Shown piece by piece: positions 8,868 through 17,903 of a stretch of DNA of 64,000 nucleotides. Under the pieces are notes generated by a model, which saw only the letters and a program-made list of their open reading frames with translations, made no database searches and was not told where the DNA came from. Origin of the DNA: Pedobacter frigidisoli (GTDB lineage: Bacteria > Bacteroidota > Bacteroidia > Sphingobacteriales > Sphingobacteriaceae); contig NZ_SJSN01000019.1 of assembly GCF_004331675.1 (NCBI RefSeq), forward strand, positions 301 to 64,300. Reading direction: 5' to 3'. The position numbers and the translations under genes are program-made. Position 1 is the first letter of the stretch. The number at the start of each line of letters is the position of its first letter.

Positions 8868-11219
8868 ATGAATAACTTACCGGAAATAAATATGGTAAAT
8901 CATACTGATGAAGAGGATAGCATTAATCTAAAAGAGATTTTTAATAAATTAATAGATAAATGGCTATTTTTTGCCTTAAGCCTGTTTATATGTTTATTGA
9001 TATCATTTGTTTATATTAGGTACACTCCACCAACGTATCAAATTAAAGCCAAACTTCTTGTTAATGACGATGAAAAAGGTGGAGGACTTGGTAAGCAAGC
9101 TGGAGCGCTGATGGATCTTGGTAGTTTAATGGGCGCTAAAAATTCTGTTGATAATGAGGTTGAGATCTTGAGGACAAGGTTTTTAATGGAGCAGGTGGTT
9201 CGTCAAATGCAATTAAACATTGTATATACCAAAAAGATTGATTTTGTTAGCAGAGAACTTTATCAGCCCCCTTTTAGATTCAATATCATAAAAGGGGTTG
9301 ATACCATCAAGGCAACCAAGTTTGATGTGCATAAGATCTCCAACCTCAAATTTAGAGTGACTACTAAGGGCTTTACAAAAGAGGTAACTTGGGGTGATCA
9401 ATTCGTTGTGAATGGTGTTGGTGTGATTCAAATGGAACCCAATCAAATTGGGCTAGTGGACTCCGGTGAATATTTTGTTACTATTAGCTCAGTTGATGAA
9501 CGGGTAGCTAACCTTATGGGTAAGCTTTCTGTTGGGGTTTCAAATAAACAAGTTTCCATAATAGACATAGGATTATCATACACACTGCAACAAAAAGGCG
9601 AAGATATACTGAACACTTTGATTAGAAAATATACAGAAGCTAATATGAGCGATAAAAATGCAATTGCTGATAGTACCTACCAATTTATCAAAGAGCGCTT
9701 GAACGTTATTGCTTCTGAACTTGGAGATGTAGAAGATAAAGTAGAAACTTTTAAGCAAAAGAATCAATTGGCTGATATGAGTGAGCAAGGCAAATTGCTT
9801 GTTCAAAACACGGGTGAATTTAGTGCAGATTTAGCTAAAGCCGAAACTCAAGTAAGTGTGCTCACAGACTTGGAAAAATACCTTAAAGATGAAAGCAATA
9901 ATACGCGAGTTTTTCCTTCAGCACTTGTCCCTTCAGATTTGGTTTTTTCTAACCTAATGAGCCAATACAATGCTCTCTTGATTGAACGCGAGAAACAACT
10001 ATTAAGTGATACTGAAGAAAGCCCTTTTGTTAAAAACATTGATAATCAGATTAAGGGTTTAAAAAGCGATATCTTATCGAATGTTCAAAGTTCAAAAAGC
10101 TCAGCACTTTTTACAAGAAATAAATTACGAGCTCAATTAAGTCAAGCTGAAGGACAAATTTCTGGGGTACCACAAATTGAGAAAAATTACCTGAAACTCG
10201 CTAGAAATCAGCAGATCAAACAAGAGCTATATATCTTTTTAATGCAAAAGGCAGAAGAAACCGCTATCTCAAAAACTTCAAATATTTCCATTGCAAAGAC
10301 TATTGATCCTCCTAAGGCCGATGTATTACCAATTAGCCCCAAGAAAAGCATTATTTATCTTATGGGTTTAATAGCTGGCCTTATCATACCAATAGTTTTC
10401 ATTTTTGTCGTTGAGCTCTTTAATAATACTATTAAAACCAAGGAAGAAATAAATGCACTTACGCAAGTCCCTGTAATAGGAGAAATCAGTCATAATGATA
10501 GTGATGATAACTTAGTTGTCGCAAACCAAAGTCGTTCTGCTATCTCTGAACAATTTCGAGCGCTGCGCACCAATCTCTCTTTCTATCTAAAAAACAAAGA
10601 CGAAAAGGTTATCTTATTAACTTCTAGTATGAGCGGTGAGGGCAAGTCTTTCACTGCTATTAATCTTGGCAATATTTTGGCATTAGCAGGCAAAAAGGTT
10701 TTATTAATGGAGTTAGATTTACGCAAGCCGGGCTTATCAGCTAAATTAAGTGTTGACAACTCTGTTGGTTTTAGTAACTACACTATAACACCTAATTTAA
10801 AGGTTGAAGACATTATACAACCCTTATTGATTAATAAAAACATTTTCATTATATCGTCTGGTCCGTTGCCTCCAAATCCAGCAGAAACCTTAATGAGTGA
10901 GCATATGCCCAAATTGATGAAAGACCTTAAAGAGGAATTCGATTATATCATTATGGATGCACCACCCATAGGCGTTATTGCTGATGCACAGCTTTTGTCT
11001 GTATATGCTGATGTAACGCTCTATCTAGTACGACAAAAAGTAACCCAGAAGAATCAGATCACTACTGTTGAAGATCTTTATCGCAGTGGTAAAATGAAAA
11101 ATTTAGGTATAGTGGTCAACGACATCATAAGTAAATATTATGGATATGGCTATGGCTATGGTACTTATGGTGAGGAAGCGAATACCAAATGGTATAGTAA
11201 ACTTTTAAGGAGGTCATAA
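8868..11219 (+). CDS. Wzc-like polysaccharide co-polymerase / BY-kinase
   Basis: This 783-residue inner-membrane protein joins a Wzz chain-length domain (first membrane helix near residues 33-50, long coiled-coil periplasmic part, second helix near 500-520) to a cytoplasmic bacterial tyrosine kinase. Kinase motifs are intact: Walker A SMSGEGKS with Lys593, Walker A' LLMELDLRKPG, Walker B YIIMDAPP with Asp697. The C-terminus carries a tyrosine cluster (KYYGYGYGYGTYGEE) for autophosphorylation. It is expected to set chain length and gate export together with the Wza-like lipoprotein, and to be reset by the phosphatase at 7131-7871. Confidence 0.94.
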   Translation: MNNLPEINMVNHTDEEDSINLKEIFNKLIDKWLFFALSLFICLLISFVYIRYTPPTYQIKAKLLVNDDEKGGGLGKQAGALMDLGSLMGAKNSVDNEVEILRTRFLMEQVVRQMQLNIVYTKKIDFVSRELYQPPFRFNIIKGVDTIKATKFDVHKISNLKFRVTTKGFTKEVTWGDQFVVNGVGVIQMEPNQIGLVDSGEYFVTISSVDERVANLMGKLSVGVSNKQVSIIDIGLSYTLQQKGEDILNTLIRKYTEANMSDKNAIADSTYQFIKERLNVIASELGDVEDKVETFKQKNQLADMSEQGKLLVQNTGEFSADLAKAETQVSVLTDLEKYLKDESNNTRVFPSALVPSDLVFSNLMSQYNALLIEREKQLLSDTEESPFVKNIDNQIKGLKSDILSNVQSSKSSALFTRNKLRAQLSQAEGQISGVPQIEKNYLKLARNQQIKQELYIFLMQKAEETAISKTSNISIAKTIDPPKADVLPISPKKSIIYLMGLIAGLIIPIVFIFVVELFNNTIKTKEEINALTQVPVIGEISHNDSDDNLVVANQSRSAISEQFRALRTNLSFYLKNKDEKVILLTSSMSGEGKSFTAINLGNILALAGKKVLLMELDLRKPGLSAKLSVDNSVGFSNYTITPNLKVEDIIQPLLINKNIFIISSGPLPPNPAETLMSEHMPKLMKDLKEEFDYIIMDAPPIGVIADAQLLSVYADVTLYLVRQKVTQKNQITTVEDLYRSGKMKNLGIVVNDIISKYYGYGYGYGTYGEEANTKWYSKLLRRS

Positions 11220-11221
11220 TA

Positions 11222-12253
11222 ATGAATTATACTCTAAAGGTTGCAGAAATTAGAAAGGAAACTGCAGATACAGTTACCTTGTGCTTTAAGCAACCTGGTC
11301 TTAAGAAAATTAAGTACTTAGCTGGTCAGTACCTCACCTTAATCTTTAGGATAAATGGTAGGCGTTATATTCGCCCATACTCTTTTTCCTCCTGCCCAGG
11401 CTTTGATGCTTTCTTAGAAATTACGGTTAAAAGAGTAAAAAATGGTATCGTCTCTAACCACATCAATGATATGGTTAGTGTTGGTGATTCGATTGAGGTA
11501 ATGCCACCAATGGGAGATTTTATTTTTGAGGAAGAAAGTTTATTTACGGATGTATATTTTTGGGGAGTAGGTAGCGGTATTACGCCACTTATCTCGATCA
11601 TGAAATATATCCTTTCTACGAAGCCAAATATAAGGGTGCACTTGAATTATGGAAACAAAAACCACGAGACTACTATTTTTAAAGACCAAATACAGCAATT
11701 AATTGCTCAATACCCAGTACATTTACTTGTTAGGCATTTTCACACTAAACTATTTGTCGATGAAAGTCATCCGCATTTAATCCAAGGAAGAATAGATCAA
11801 GACAAGGCTTTACAAATACTCGACGATAAACTAGATCCCAAAACATGTGCTCATTACATTTGCGGACCAGCAGGATTAAAAGAATCTGTAAAAAAGGCTA
11901 TTGTAGTCAAATATGGATTTCTGGCTAATGTTTTTTCAGAGGATTTTGAATTGATTAAAGACCCAAAAGATTTTGAAGATGTACACACTCAAAATATCTT
12001 GATTAATTTCGAGGGCATTGAACATCGACTTGAAATTTCAAAAGGTAAAAGTATTTTAGAAGCCGCATTAAATGCTGATATTGAATTGCCTTATTCTTGC
12101 CAAACTGGCAATTGCAGTACCTGCAAAGGTAAATTGACGGTTGGGCAGGCCAAAATGATTGGATTAAGCAAAGAACGTGATGATCTTGCAGCAGATGAGT
12201 TTTTATTATGTTGCACACATCCTTTAACAGAAAATGTACAAATAAGCATATAA
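11222..12253 (+). CDS. FAD/NAD(P)H reductase with C-terminal 2Fe-2S ferredoxin domain (putative E3 partner of RfbH)
   Basis: This 343-residue protein has a ferredoxin-reductase FAD domain (RRYIRPYSFSSCPG), an NAD-binding part (GVGSGITPLISIMKY, CGPAGLKES) and a plant-type ferredoxin domain at the C-terminus with Cys293, Cys298, Cys301 and Cys330/331. Known CDP-6-deoxy-L-threo-D-glycero-4-hexulose-3-dehydrase reductases (AscD/DdhD/RfbI) have the ferredoxin domain first. Here the order is that of PaaE-type reductases. Position directly before rfbF, rfbG and later rfbH suggests it passes electrons from NAD(P)H to the PMP/2Fe-2S dehydrase. It starts three bases after the kinase stop. Confidence 0.82.
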   Translation: MNYTLKVAEIRKETADTVTLCFKQPGLKKIKYLAGQYLTLIFRINGRRYIRPYSFSSCPGFDAFLEITVKRVKNGIVSNHINDMVSVGDSIEVMPPMGDFIFEEESLFTDVYFWGVGSGITPLISIMKYILSTKPNIRVHLNYGNKNHETTIFKDQIQQLIAQYPVHLLVRHFHTKLFVDESHPHLIQGRIDQDKALQILDDKLDPKTCAHYICGPAGLKESVKKAIVVKYGFLANVFSEDFELIKDPKDFEDVHTQNILINFEGIEHRLEISKGKSILEAALNADIELPYSCQTGNCSTCKGKLTVGQAKMIGLSKERDDLAADEFLLCCTHPLTENVQISI

Positions 12254-12262
12254 CGTAAAAAT

Positions 12263-13039
12263 ATGAAAGTAGTAATACTTGCAGGTGGTTTAGGTACCCG
12301 ATTAATGGAAGAGACAGAAGCTCGCCCAAAGCCTATGGTAGAAATTGGTGGCAAACCAATTTTATGGCACATCATGAAAATCTACGAAGCCTATGGCTAC
12401 AACGATTTTGTATTGTGTTTGGGCTACAAAGCTCAAAGTATTAAAGAATATTTCTTAAACTACTATTTGTATAATTCTGACGTATCCATTGATATTGAGA
12501 AAAACAAGGTTGATGTACATTTTTCTAATTCAGAATCCTTTAAGGTAACTTTAGTGGATACTGGATTAAGGACCAATACGGCAGGCCGAATAAAAAAAAT
12601 TCAAAAATACGTAGAGGGCGAAACATTTATGTTGACTTATGGTGACGGCGTTGCCGATATTAACATTACAAAACTACTTGAGTTTCACAACGGTCATGGT
12701 AAATTGGCTACGCTTACGAGCATCCAGACTCCCGGACGCTTTGGTAACATCGAGATGGATGAAGATGGAAGTGTAAATCATTTTGTAGAGAAACCACAAG
12801 GAGATGGGATGTGGATTAACGGAGGTTTCTTTGTATTAGAACCTGGCATATTCAAATATCTTGAAAGTGATATGGATGACATTCAATGGGAAAATGTGCC
12901 CTTAAAAGAGATAGCCAATGATGGGCAGTTAGCGGCGTACAAACATCCAGGTTTTTGGAAACCCATGGATGCTTTAAGAGATAGAATAGAATTAGAACAA
13001 ATGTGGGCTAGTGGAGATGCTAAATGGAAAATCTGGTAA
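12263..13039 (+). CDS. rfbF: Glucose-1-phosphate cytidylyltransferase
   Basis: This 258-residue nucleotidyltransferase forms CDP-D-glucose from CTP and glucose-1-phosphate, the first step to CDP-3,6-dideoxyhexoses. The N-terminus VVILAGGLGTRLMEET and RPKPMVEIGGKPILWHIMK are diagnostic for RfbF rather than RmlA. The metal-site segment LTYGDGVADI and the late FWKPMDALRDRIELEQMW are also typical. Length is normal. The next gene, rfbG, starts one base after its stop. Confidence 0.95.
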   Translation: MKVVILAGGLGTRLMEETEARPKPMVEIGGKPILWHIMKIYEAYGYNDFVLCLGYKAQSIKEYFLNYYLYNSDVSIDIEKNKVDVHFSNSESFKVTLVDTGLRTNTAGRIKKIQKYVEGETFMLTYGDGVADINITKLLEFHNGHGKLATLTSIQTPGRFGNIEMDEDGSVNHFVEKPQGDGMWINGGFFVLEPGIFKYLESDMDDIQWENVPLKEIANDGQLAAYKHPGFWKPMDALRDRIELEQMWASGDAKWKIW

Positions 13040-13040
13040 C

Positions 13041-14123
13041 ATGTTAAATAAGCTTAAACAAACATATTCTGGGAAGAAGATTTTTTTAACTGGTCATACG
13101 GGTTTCAAAGGGTCTTGGATGCTTAAAACACTTCATTTACTTGGAGCTGAGGTAAAGGGATATGCTCTTGAACCACAAACTCCTCATGATCTTTACCATC
13201 TGATTAATGGCGATCAAATTTGTGATTCAGTTATTGCAGATTTGCGTGATCGTGAAACCTTAAAAAACGCCCTATTGGATTTTCAACCCGATTTTGTTTT
13301 TCACTTGGCGGCTCAACCACTAGTAAGGTTATCTTATGAAATCCCATCTGAAACTTTTGAGGTTAATGCGATTGGCACAGCTAATTTGTTGGATGCTGTT
13401 AGGTTATTGGAAAAAAAGTGTTCAATTGTATTGATTACAACAGATAAGGTTTACCATAATAATGAGTGGGAATATCCTTATCGTGAAAATGATAGATTGG
13501 GTGGTTATGATCCATACAGCGCTAGTAAAGCTTGTACAGAATTGGTGATCGATTCCTATAAGAATTCATTTTTTAATAAGGAAAAAATAAGTGAACATCA
13601 AAAAGGAATAGCCATTGGAAGAGCAGGCAATGTTATAGGGGGTGGAGATTGGTCAAAAGATCGATTGATACCGGACATTGCAAAAGCTTTATCTAAAAAT
13701 GAGGAAATTATCGTTCGAAATCCTAAATCTGTACGGCCTTGGCAGCATGTATTAGAACCAGTAATTGCTTATTTATTGTTGGGTATGAATCTGGATGTAG
13801 AACCAATTAAATTTGGTAAAGCTTATAACTTCGGGCCATATGCAACTGATGCTCTACCTGTAGAAAATATGCTAGGCTTAGCCATAAAATGTTGGGGATC
13901 TGGAAATTTTAAGGTAGAACAATCAAAAGATCAGCCACATGAGGCTGGTTTGTTGAAACTAGATATTAGTAAGGCAATTGCTGATCTAAAATGGCAGCCG
14001 AAATTAAATGCAGGCCTAGCGGTTCAAACTACCATTGATTGGTATAAAGCCTTTTCTGTAGATCCACATAATATGGATGAATTCACTGCTAAGCAGATTT
14101 TAAGTTATTTAAAATTGGCGTAA
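13041..14123 (+). CDS. rfbG: CDP-glucose 4,6-dehydratase
   Basis: This SDR enzyme of 360 residues from the ATG at 13041 converts CDP-D-glucose to CDP-4-keto-6-deoxy-D-glucose. It has Rossmann motif GHTGFKG (18-24), TTDKVYHN (133-140) and the catalytic pair Tyr159-x3-Lys163 in DPYSASK. The ATG at 13041 is preferred to an ATG at 13011 inside rfbF, because the shorter protein matches family length and begins right before the Rossmann fold. The stop TAA overlaps the ATG of the next gene by one base, indicating translational coupling. Confidence 0.95.
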   Translation: MLNKLKQTYSGKKIFLTGHTGFKGSWMLKTLHLLGAEVKGYALEPQTPHDLYHLINGDQICDSVIADLRDRETLKNALLDFQPDFVFHLAAQPLVRLSYEIPSETFEVNAIGTANLLDAVRLLEKKCSIVLITTDKVYHNNEWEYPYRENDRLGGYDPYSASKACTELVIDSYKNSFFNKEKISEHQKGIAIGRAGNVIGGGDWSKDRLIPDIAKALSKNEEIIVRNPKSVRPWQHVLEPVIAYLLLGMNLDVEPIKFGKAYNFGPYATDALPVENMLGLAIKCWGSGNFKVEQSKDQPHEAGLLKLDISKAIADLKWQPKLNAGLAVQTTIDWYKAFSVDPHNMDEFTAKQILSYLKLA

Positions 14124-15166
14124 TGATAAGCTATTTTGAAGATGATCTTTCTACCGTACTAAGTAATACTAAGGATTGCTGGGGTGAGTTTAGGGGTAAG
14201 ACTTTATTTATAACAGGTGGTACTGGTTTTTTTGGAATATGGCTTCAAATGAGCTTTATTTACATCAATAGGGAACTGAATTTGAATGCTAAGCTTATTG
14301 TATTAACTAGAAATGAAGAAAGTTTCTTAAATAAATATGCTTGGCTAAAAGAGTATAAAGAGGTTACATTTTTAAAAGGGGATATTTTAGACTTTACTTT
14401 TATCGAGGAGAAGGTAGATTATATTATACACGCCGCTACAGAAGCAAGCGTTAAACTGAATTTAGAAGAGCCATTAACGATGTTCGAAACTGTTGTTAAT
14501 GGAACAAAAAGGGTTTTAGAGTTTGCTAGAATTAAAAAAGTTAAATCTTTTTTATTAACTAGCTCTGGAGCGGTTTATGGAAAACAACCAGCAGATATCG
14601 AAAATATAAAAGAAGATTATCAAGGCGCCCCTAATCCCTCAGATGCAGCAGCGGTTTATGGCGAAGGCAAAAGGATGGCAGAAGTGTTGTGTGCTGTTTA
14701 CCACAAACATTTCAATTTGCCTGTAAAAATTGCTAGATGTTATGCCTTTATTGGACCCTATTTGCCTTTAGATTCTCATTTTGCAGCAGGGAATTTTATT
14801 AGCAATGTAATTAAACAGGAAGACATAGTGATTCAAGGTGATGGTACACCTTTCAGATCTTATATGTATTCAGCAGATCTCGTAACATGGCTGTGGAAGA
14901 TATTATTTAATGGTGAAGATAATAGGCCATACAACGTCGGTTCAGATCAGTCCATTTCTATAGCTGATTTGGCACAACTTATTGCTACAAGTGAAACTGA
15001 AATAAAAATAATGACACCTAAATCGAACCAACCTGTACTCAGGTATGTTCCAAATGTAGATAATGCGAAAAGAGAATTAGGGTTAAAAATTTATACAAAT
15101 TTAGAATCCGCAGTATATAAAACCATTCGGTTTAATCAAAACACCTTAAATTTAAGCAAGAAATAA
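14123..15166 (+). CDS. NAD-dependent epimerase/dehydratase-family (SDR) sugar enzyme, paralog 1
   Basis: A 347-residue extended SDR protein with Rossmann motif GGTGFFG near residue 30, TSSGAVYG for the catalytic Ser/Thr and Tyr-x3-Lys in VYGEGKRMAE. RCYAFIGPYLPLDSHFAAGNFI resembles dTDP-glucose-dehydratase and UDP-glucuronate-decarboxylase-like proteins. It is clearly related to the protein encoded at 18914-19966, and the two bracket the carboligase/aldolase genes. A ketoreductase or epimerase acting on the branched CDP-sugar is the most economical role. The exact reaction cannot be read from the sequence. Confidence 0.85.
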   Translation: MISYFEDDLSTVLSNTKDCWGEFRGKTLFITGGTGFFGIWLQMSFIYINRELNLNAKLIVLTRNEESFLNKYAWLKEYKEVTFLKGDILDFTFIEEKVDYIIHAATEASVKLNLEEPLTMFETVVNGTKRVLEFARIKKVKSFLLTSSGAVYGKQPADIENIKEDYQGAPNPSDAAAVYGEGKRMAEVLCAVYHKHFNLPVKIARCYAFIGPYLPLDSHFAAGNFISNVIKQEDIVIQGDGTPFRSYMYSADLVTWLWKILFNGEDNRPYNVGSDQSISIADLAQLIATSETEIKIMTPKSNQPVLRYVPNVDNAKRELGLKIYTNLESAVYKTIRFNQNTLNLSKK

Positions 15167-15173
15167 ATATAGC

Positions 15174-17009
15174 ATGAGTAACCTAATTAAAGTAAGTGAT
15201 TTAATTGCAGATTTCTTGGCAGAAAAAGAAATCAAACATGTTTTTGGAATAATTGGAGCAGGTAATGCTCATATTTTTGATTCTATACACAAAAAAGGAT
15301 ATACAGAAATAATTTGTGTTCATCATGAGCAGGCTGCTTGTATGGCGATGCAGACTTACTATAGAACCTCGGGTAAGGTAACAGCTGCTTTACTAACGAC
15401 TGGGGCAGGCTCTACGAATGGAGTTACCGGAGTAGTTAGTGCCTGGGCGGACTCAATTCCAGGTATTATTATATCCGGAAATGAACATTCAAAATATGTT
15501 GACATACATAAAAATTTAAGAATGTGGGGTGTGCAGGGATATGATAGTCCTGCTATGGTAGAGAAAGTAACCAAATATTCCAAACAGGTTTTAGAAACAG
15601 AAAATGTTAAATATGAATTGGATAAGGCATATTCAATTGCAACCCATGGCCGCCCTGGTCCCTGTTGGATTGATGTGCCGATGAATATCCAATCTGCTAA
15701 TATTGAATTATCAGAAATAAATGATTTCAAACAAAGTGAGTTGGCTGAACTCCACCTAGACACTCCTGAACAACTAGAAGCTTCAGTGGAAAAGTTGACT
15801 AGTGCTTTAAAAAATGCCAAAAGACCTGTGTTTTGGTTAGGACATGGGATAAAACTAGCTGGAGCAGATCATTTGATACAAAGGCTAATTGAAAAATATC
15901 AAGTGCCATCACTTGTTACTTGGGCAGGAATTGATATGATAGATTCATATCATCCCTTAGTCTATGGCAGAGCTGGTACCTATGGACAGAGATGCGGTAA
16001 TTTTGTAGTGCAGAACTGTGATTTGTTGATCTGCATTGGAACACGCATGGCGATTTCTCAAATTGGTTATGAAATTAATGAGCTGGCTAGAGAAGCGGAT
16101 ATTGCTGTTGTAGATATCGATAAATACGAATTGGAAAAATACACAGATCGTTACAAATATTCAATAAATGCAGATGCCAAAGATTTTATAACTGAACTAT
16201 TGGCTCAACCTCTTGAGGGTGAATCTAAAAATGTTGAATGGGTTGCACAGTGTGATGCTTATAGGGTGAATTATCCATGGGTAAACGAAAATGATCATCC
16301 TGATCAAGATGGTTTCATTAATTCCTATCCTTTCATGGAAAAATTGAATAAACACTTTAAACCTGATCAGCATGTAACAACTGACATGGGTACAGCGTTA
16401 TTAAGTGGACATCAGGTATTGAAGTTTACAAAGGGGCAAAGATTGATGACTTCAACGGGCTTAGGTGAAATGGGGTATGGTTTACCTGCTGCAATCGGCG
16501 TATCTATTGCAAGAAATAAAGGGGAGGTAATATGTTTAAACTGCGATGGGGGAATGATGATGAATTTGCAAGAACTGCAAACCATGGTACATTACAAGCT
16601 TCCAATTAAATTATTCATATTCAACAACGATGGTTATCTGATGATCAAACATACACAAAATGCTCTTTTCAATGGTAGAAGGGCAGGAGTGGATAGTAAA
16701 TCTGGTGTTACCTGCCCAGATTTTAGCGCCTTGGCAAATGCTTTTGGTATCCCTGCATTTCAGATTAAAACGTGGGAAGATTTTGATCGGGTTATTCCAC
16801 AAGTACAAGAATTGGAAGGACCAGTGATCTGTGAGGTGTTTATGCACCCAAATCAATTATTTGTACCAAAATTATCGCTATCAATTCAAAAGGATGGTAC
16901 TTTAATATCGCCACCTTTAGAAGATCTGTCTCCATTATTATCAAGAGCAGAACTTAAGGCTAATATGGTTGCTGGCTTACATGCTAAGTCTGCAATGATG
17001 GATAATTAA
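15174..17009 (+). CDS. ThDP-dependent acetolactate-synthase-like carboligase
   Basis: This 611-residue enzyme has the three-domain layout of the acetohydroxyacid synthase family. The catalytic Glu52 lies in VHHEQAAC, the oxyanion/phosphate region reads TTGAGSTNG, and the ThDP/Mg motif is CLNCDGG..NLQELQT..FIFNNDGY with Asp of the DG pair and Asn-Asn at the usual spacing. It sits inside a CDP-dideoxyhexose cluster, as does the yersiniose enzyme YerE, which adds a two-carbon acetyl unit to a CDP-4-ketosugar. Here the next two genes can supply 4-hydroxy-2-oxovalerate, so a four-carbon transfer is plausible. A true acetolactate synthase is unlikely: there is no regulatory subunit or ilv gene nearby. 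Confidence 0.88.
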   Translation: MSNLIKVSDLIADFLAEKEIKHVFGIIGAGNAHIFDSIHKKGYTEIICVHHEQAACMAMQTYYRTSGKVTAALLTTGAGSTNGVTGVVSAWADSIPGIIISGNEHSKYVDIHKNLRMWGVQGYDSPAMVEKVTKYSKQVLETENVKYELDKAYSIATHGRPGPCWIDVPMNIQSANIELSEINDFKQSELAELHLDTPEQLEASVEKLTSALKNAKRPVFWLGHGIKLAGADHLIQRLIEKYQVPSLVTWAGIDMIDSYHPLVYGRAGTYGQRCGNFVVQNCDLLICIGTRMAISQIGYEINELAREADIAVVDIDKYELEKYTDRYKYSINADAKDFITELLAQPLEGESKNVEWVAQCDAYRVNYPWVNENDHPDQDGFINSYPFMEKLNKHFKPDQHVTTDMGTALLSGHQVLKFTKGQRLMTSTGLGEMGYGLPAAIGVSIARNKGEVICLNCDGGMMMNLQELQTMVHYKLPIKLFIFNNDGYLMIKHTQNALFNGRRAGVDSKSGVTCPDFSALANAFGIPAFQIKTWEDFDRVIPQVQELEGPVICEVFMHPNQLFVPKLSLSIQKDGTLISPPLEDLSPLLSRAELKANMVAGLHAKSAMMDN

Positions 17010-17019
17010 TGAAATTGAT

Positions 17020-17895
17020 ATGAAAAAATTAAGAGTAGCAATATTAGGTAGTGGAAATATCGGTACTGACCTATTGATAAAAATACAACGATCTGAACTT
17101 CTGGAATGTGTTCTATTCATTGGAAGAAATTTATCCTCTCCTGGTATGGCCAAAGCCATAGCGCTAGGGGTGAAGGTTTCTGATGAAAGTATCCATGCCA
17201 TTGAAAAAGACCCGGATGCTGTTGATCTTGTTTTTGATGCAACTTCCGCCAAAGATGCTGCTCATCACTGGAGTATCTTAGACAAATTAGGTAAAATTGT
17301 GGTAGACATGACGCCTGCTAAGTTAGGTGGTTTATGTATTCCTGCAGTGAATCTTGATGAAGCGGTTAAACAGCGGAATGTTAATATGATTACTTGTGGT
17401 GGCCAGGCATCAATACCAATGGCTTATGTAATTGGAAAGACTCAAAAAGATGTGAAATATATTGAAGTGGTATCAAGTATTGCTTCAAGAAGTGCTGGTC
17501 CTGCAACTCGCTTAAATTTGGATGAATATGTTGATACCACAGAAATGGGCTTAAGCATATTCTCTAAAGTAGAAAAGACAAAAGCGATTTTAAACTTAAA
17601 CCCTGCAGATCCATGTATTGATATGCAAACTACAATTTTTGCTCAAGTTGAAAATCCAGACATGGATGCCTTGAAAATTGAAGTTGATCTAATGATTGAA
17701 TCAATTAGAGGGTATGTTCCAGGGTATAGTCTATTGGTTGCGCCAATTTATGAAAATGGTAGAATCGTGATTATGGTAAAAGCGCAAGGCTTAGGAGATT
17801 ACCTACCTAAATACGCGGGTAATTTAGATATTATTAATTGTGCTGCGATTGCAGTTGCGGAACAATATTCAAAAGTTCAAAATCAGATTAATTAA
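17020..17895 (+). CDS. Acetaldehyde dehydrogenase (acylating), MhpF/DmpF family
   Basis: This 291-residue enzyme interconverts acetyl-CoA and acetaldehyde with NADH/NAD+. The Rossmann motif is ILGSGNIG (8-15), the catalytic Cys126 lies in MITCGGQAS, and the length equals MhpF/DmpF (about 310). In aromatic degradation it forms a channelling complex with the aldolase encoded by the next gene, and the same gene order is kept here 8 bases apart. No aromatic-degradation gene is present, so the pair is more likely used to make acetaldehyde from acetyl-CoA for the aldolase. Confidence 0.92.
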   Translation: MKKLRVAILGSGNIGTDLLIKIQRSELLECVLFIGRNLSSPGMAKAIALGVKVSDESIHAIEKDPDAVDLVFDATSAKDAAHHWSILDKLGKIVVDMTPAKLGGLCIPAVNLDEAVKQRNVNMITCGGQASIPMAYVIGKTQKDVKYIEVVSSIASRSAGPATRLNLDEYVDTTEMGLSIFSKVEKTKAILNLNPADPCIDMQTTIFAQVENPDMDALKIEVDLMIESIRGYVPGYSLLVAPIYENGRIVIMVKAQGLGDYLPKYAGNLDIINCAAIAVAEQYSKVQNQIN

Positions 17896-17903
17896 TCATT
17901 AAA

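Noticed and set aside
15359-15820. 153-codon minus-strand frame inside the ThDP carboligase gene
   Set aside because: It is the antisense shadow of a strongly conserved gene, with no independent features.
15174-17009. Biosynthetic acetolactate synthase for branched-chain amino acids
   Set aside because: The sequence fits the superfamily, but there is no ilvN or ilvC neighbour, and the gene is embedded in a CDP-sugar operon with aldolase and acetaldehyde dehydrogenase.
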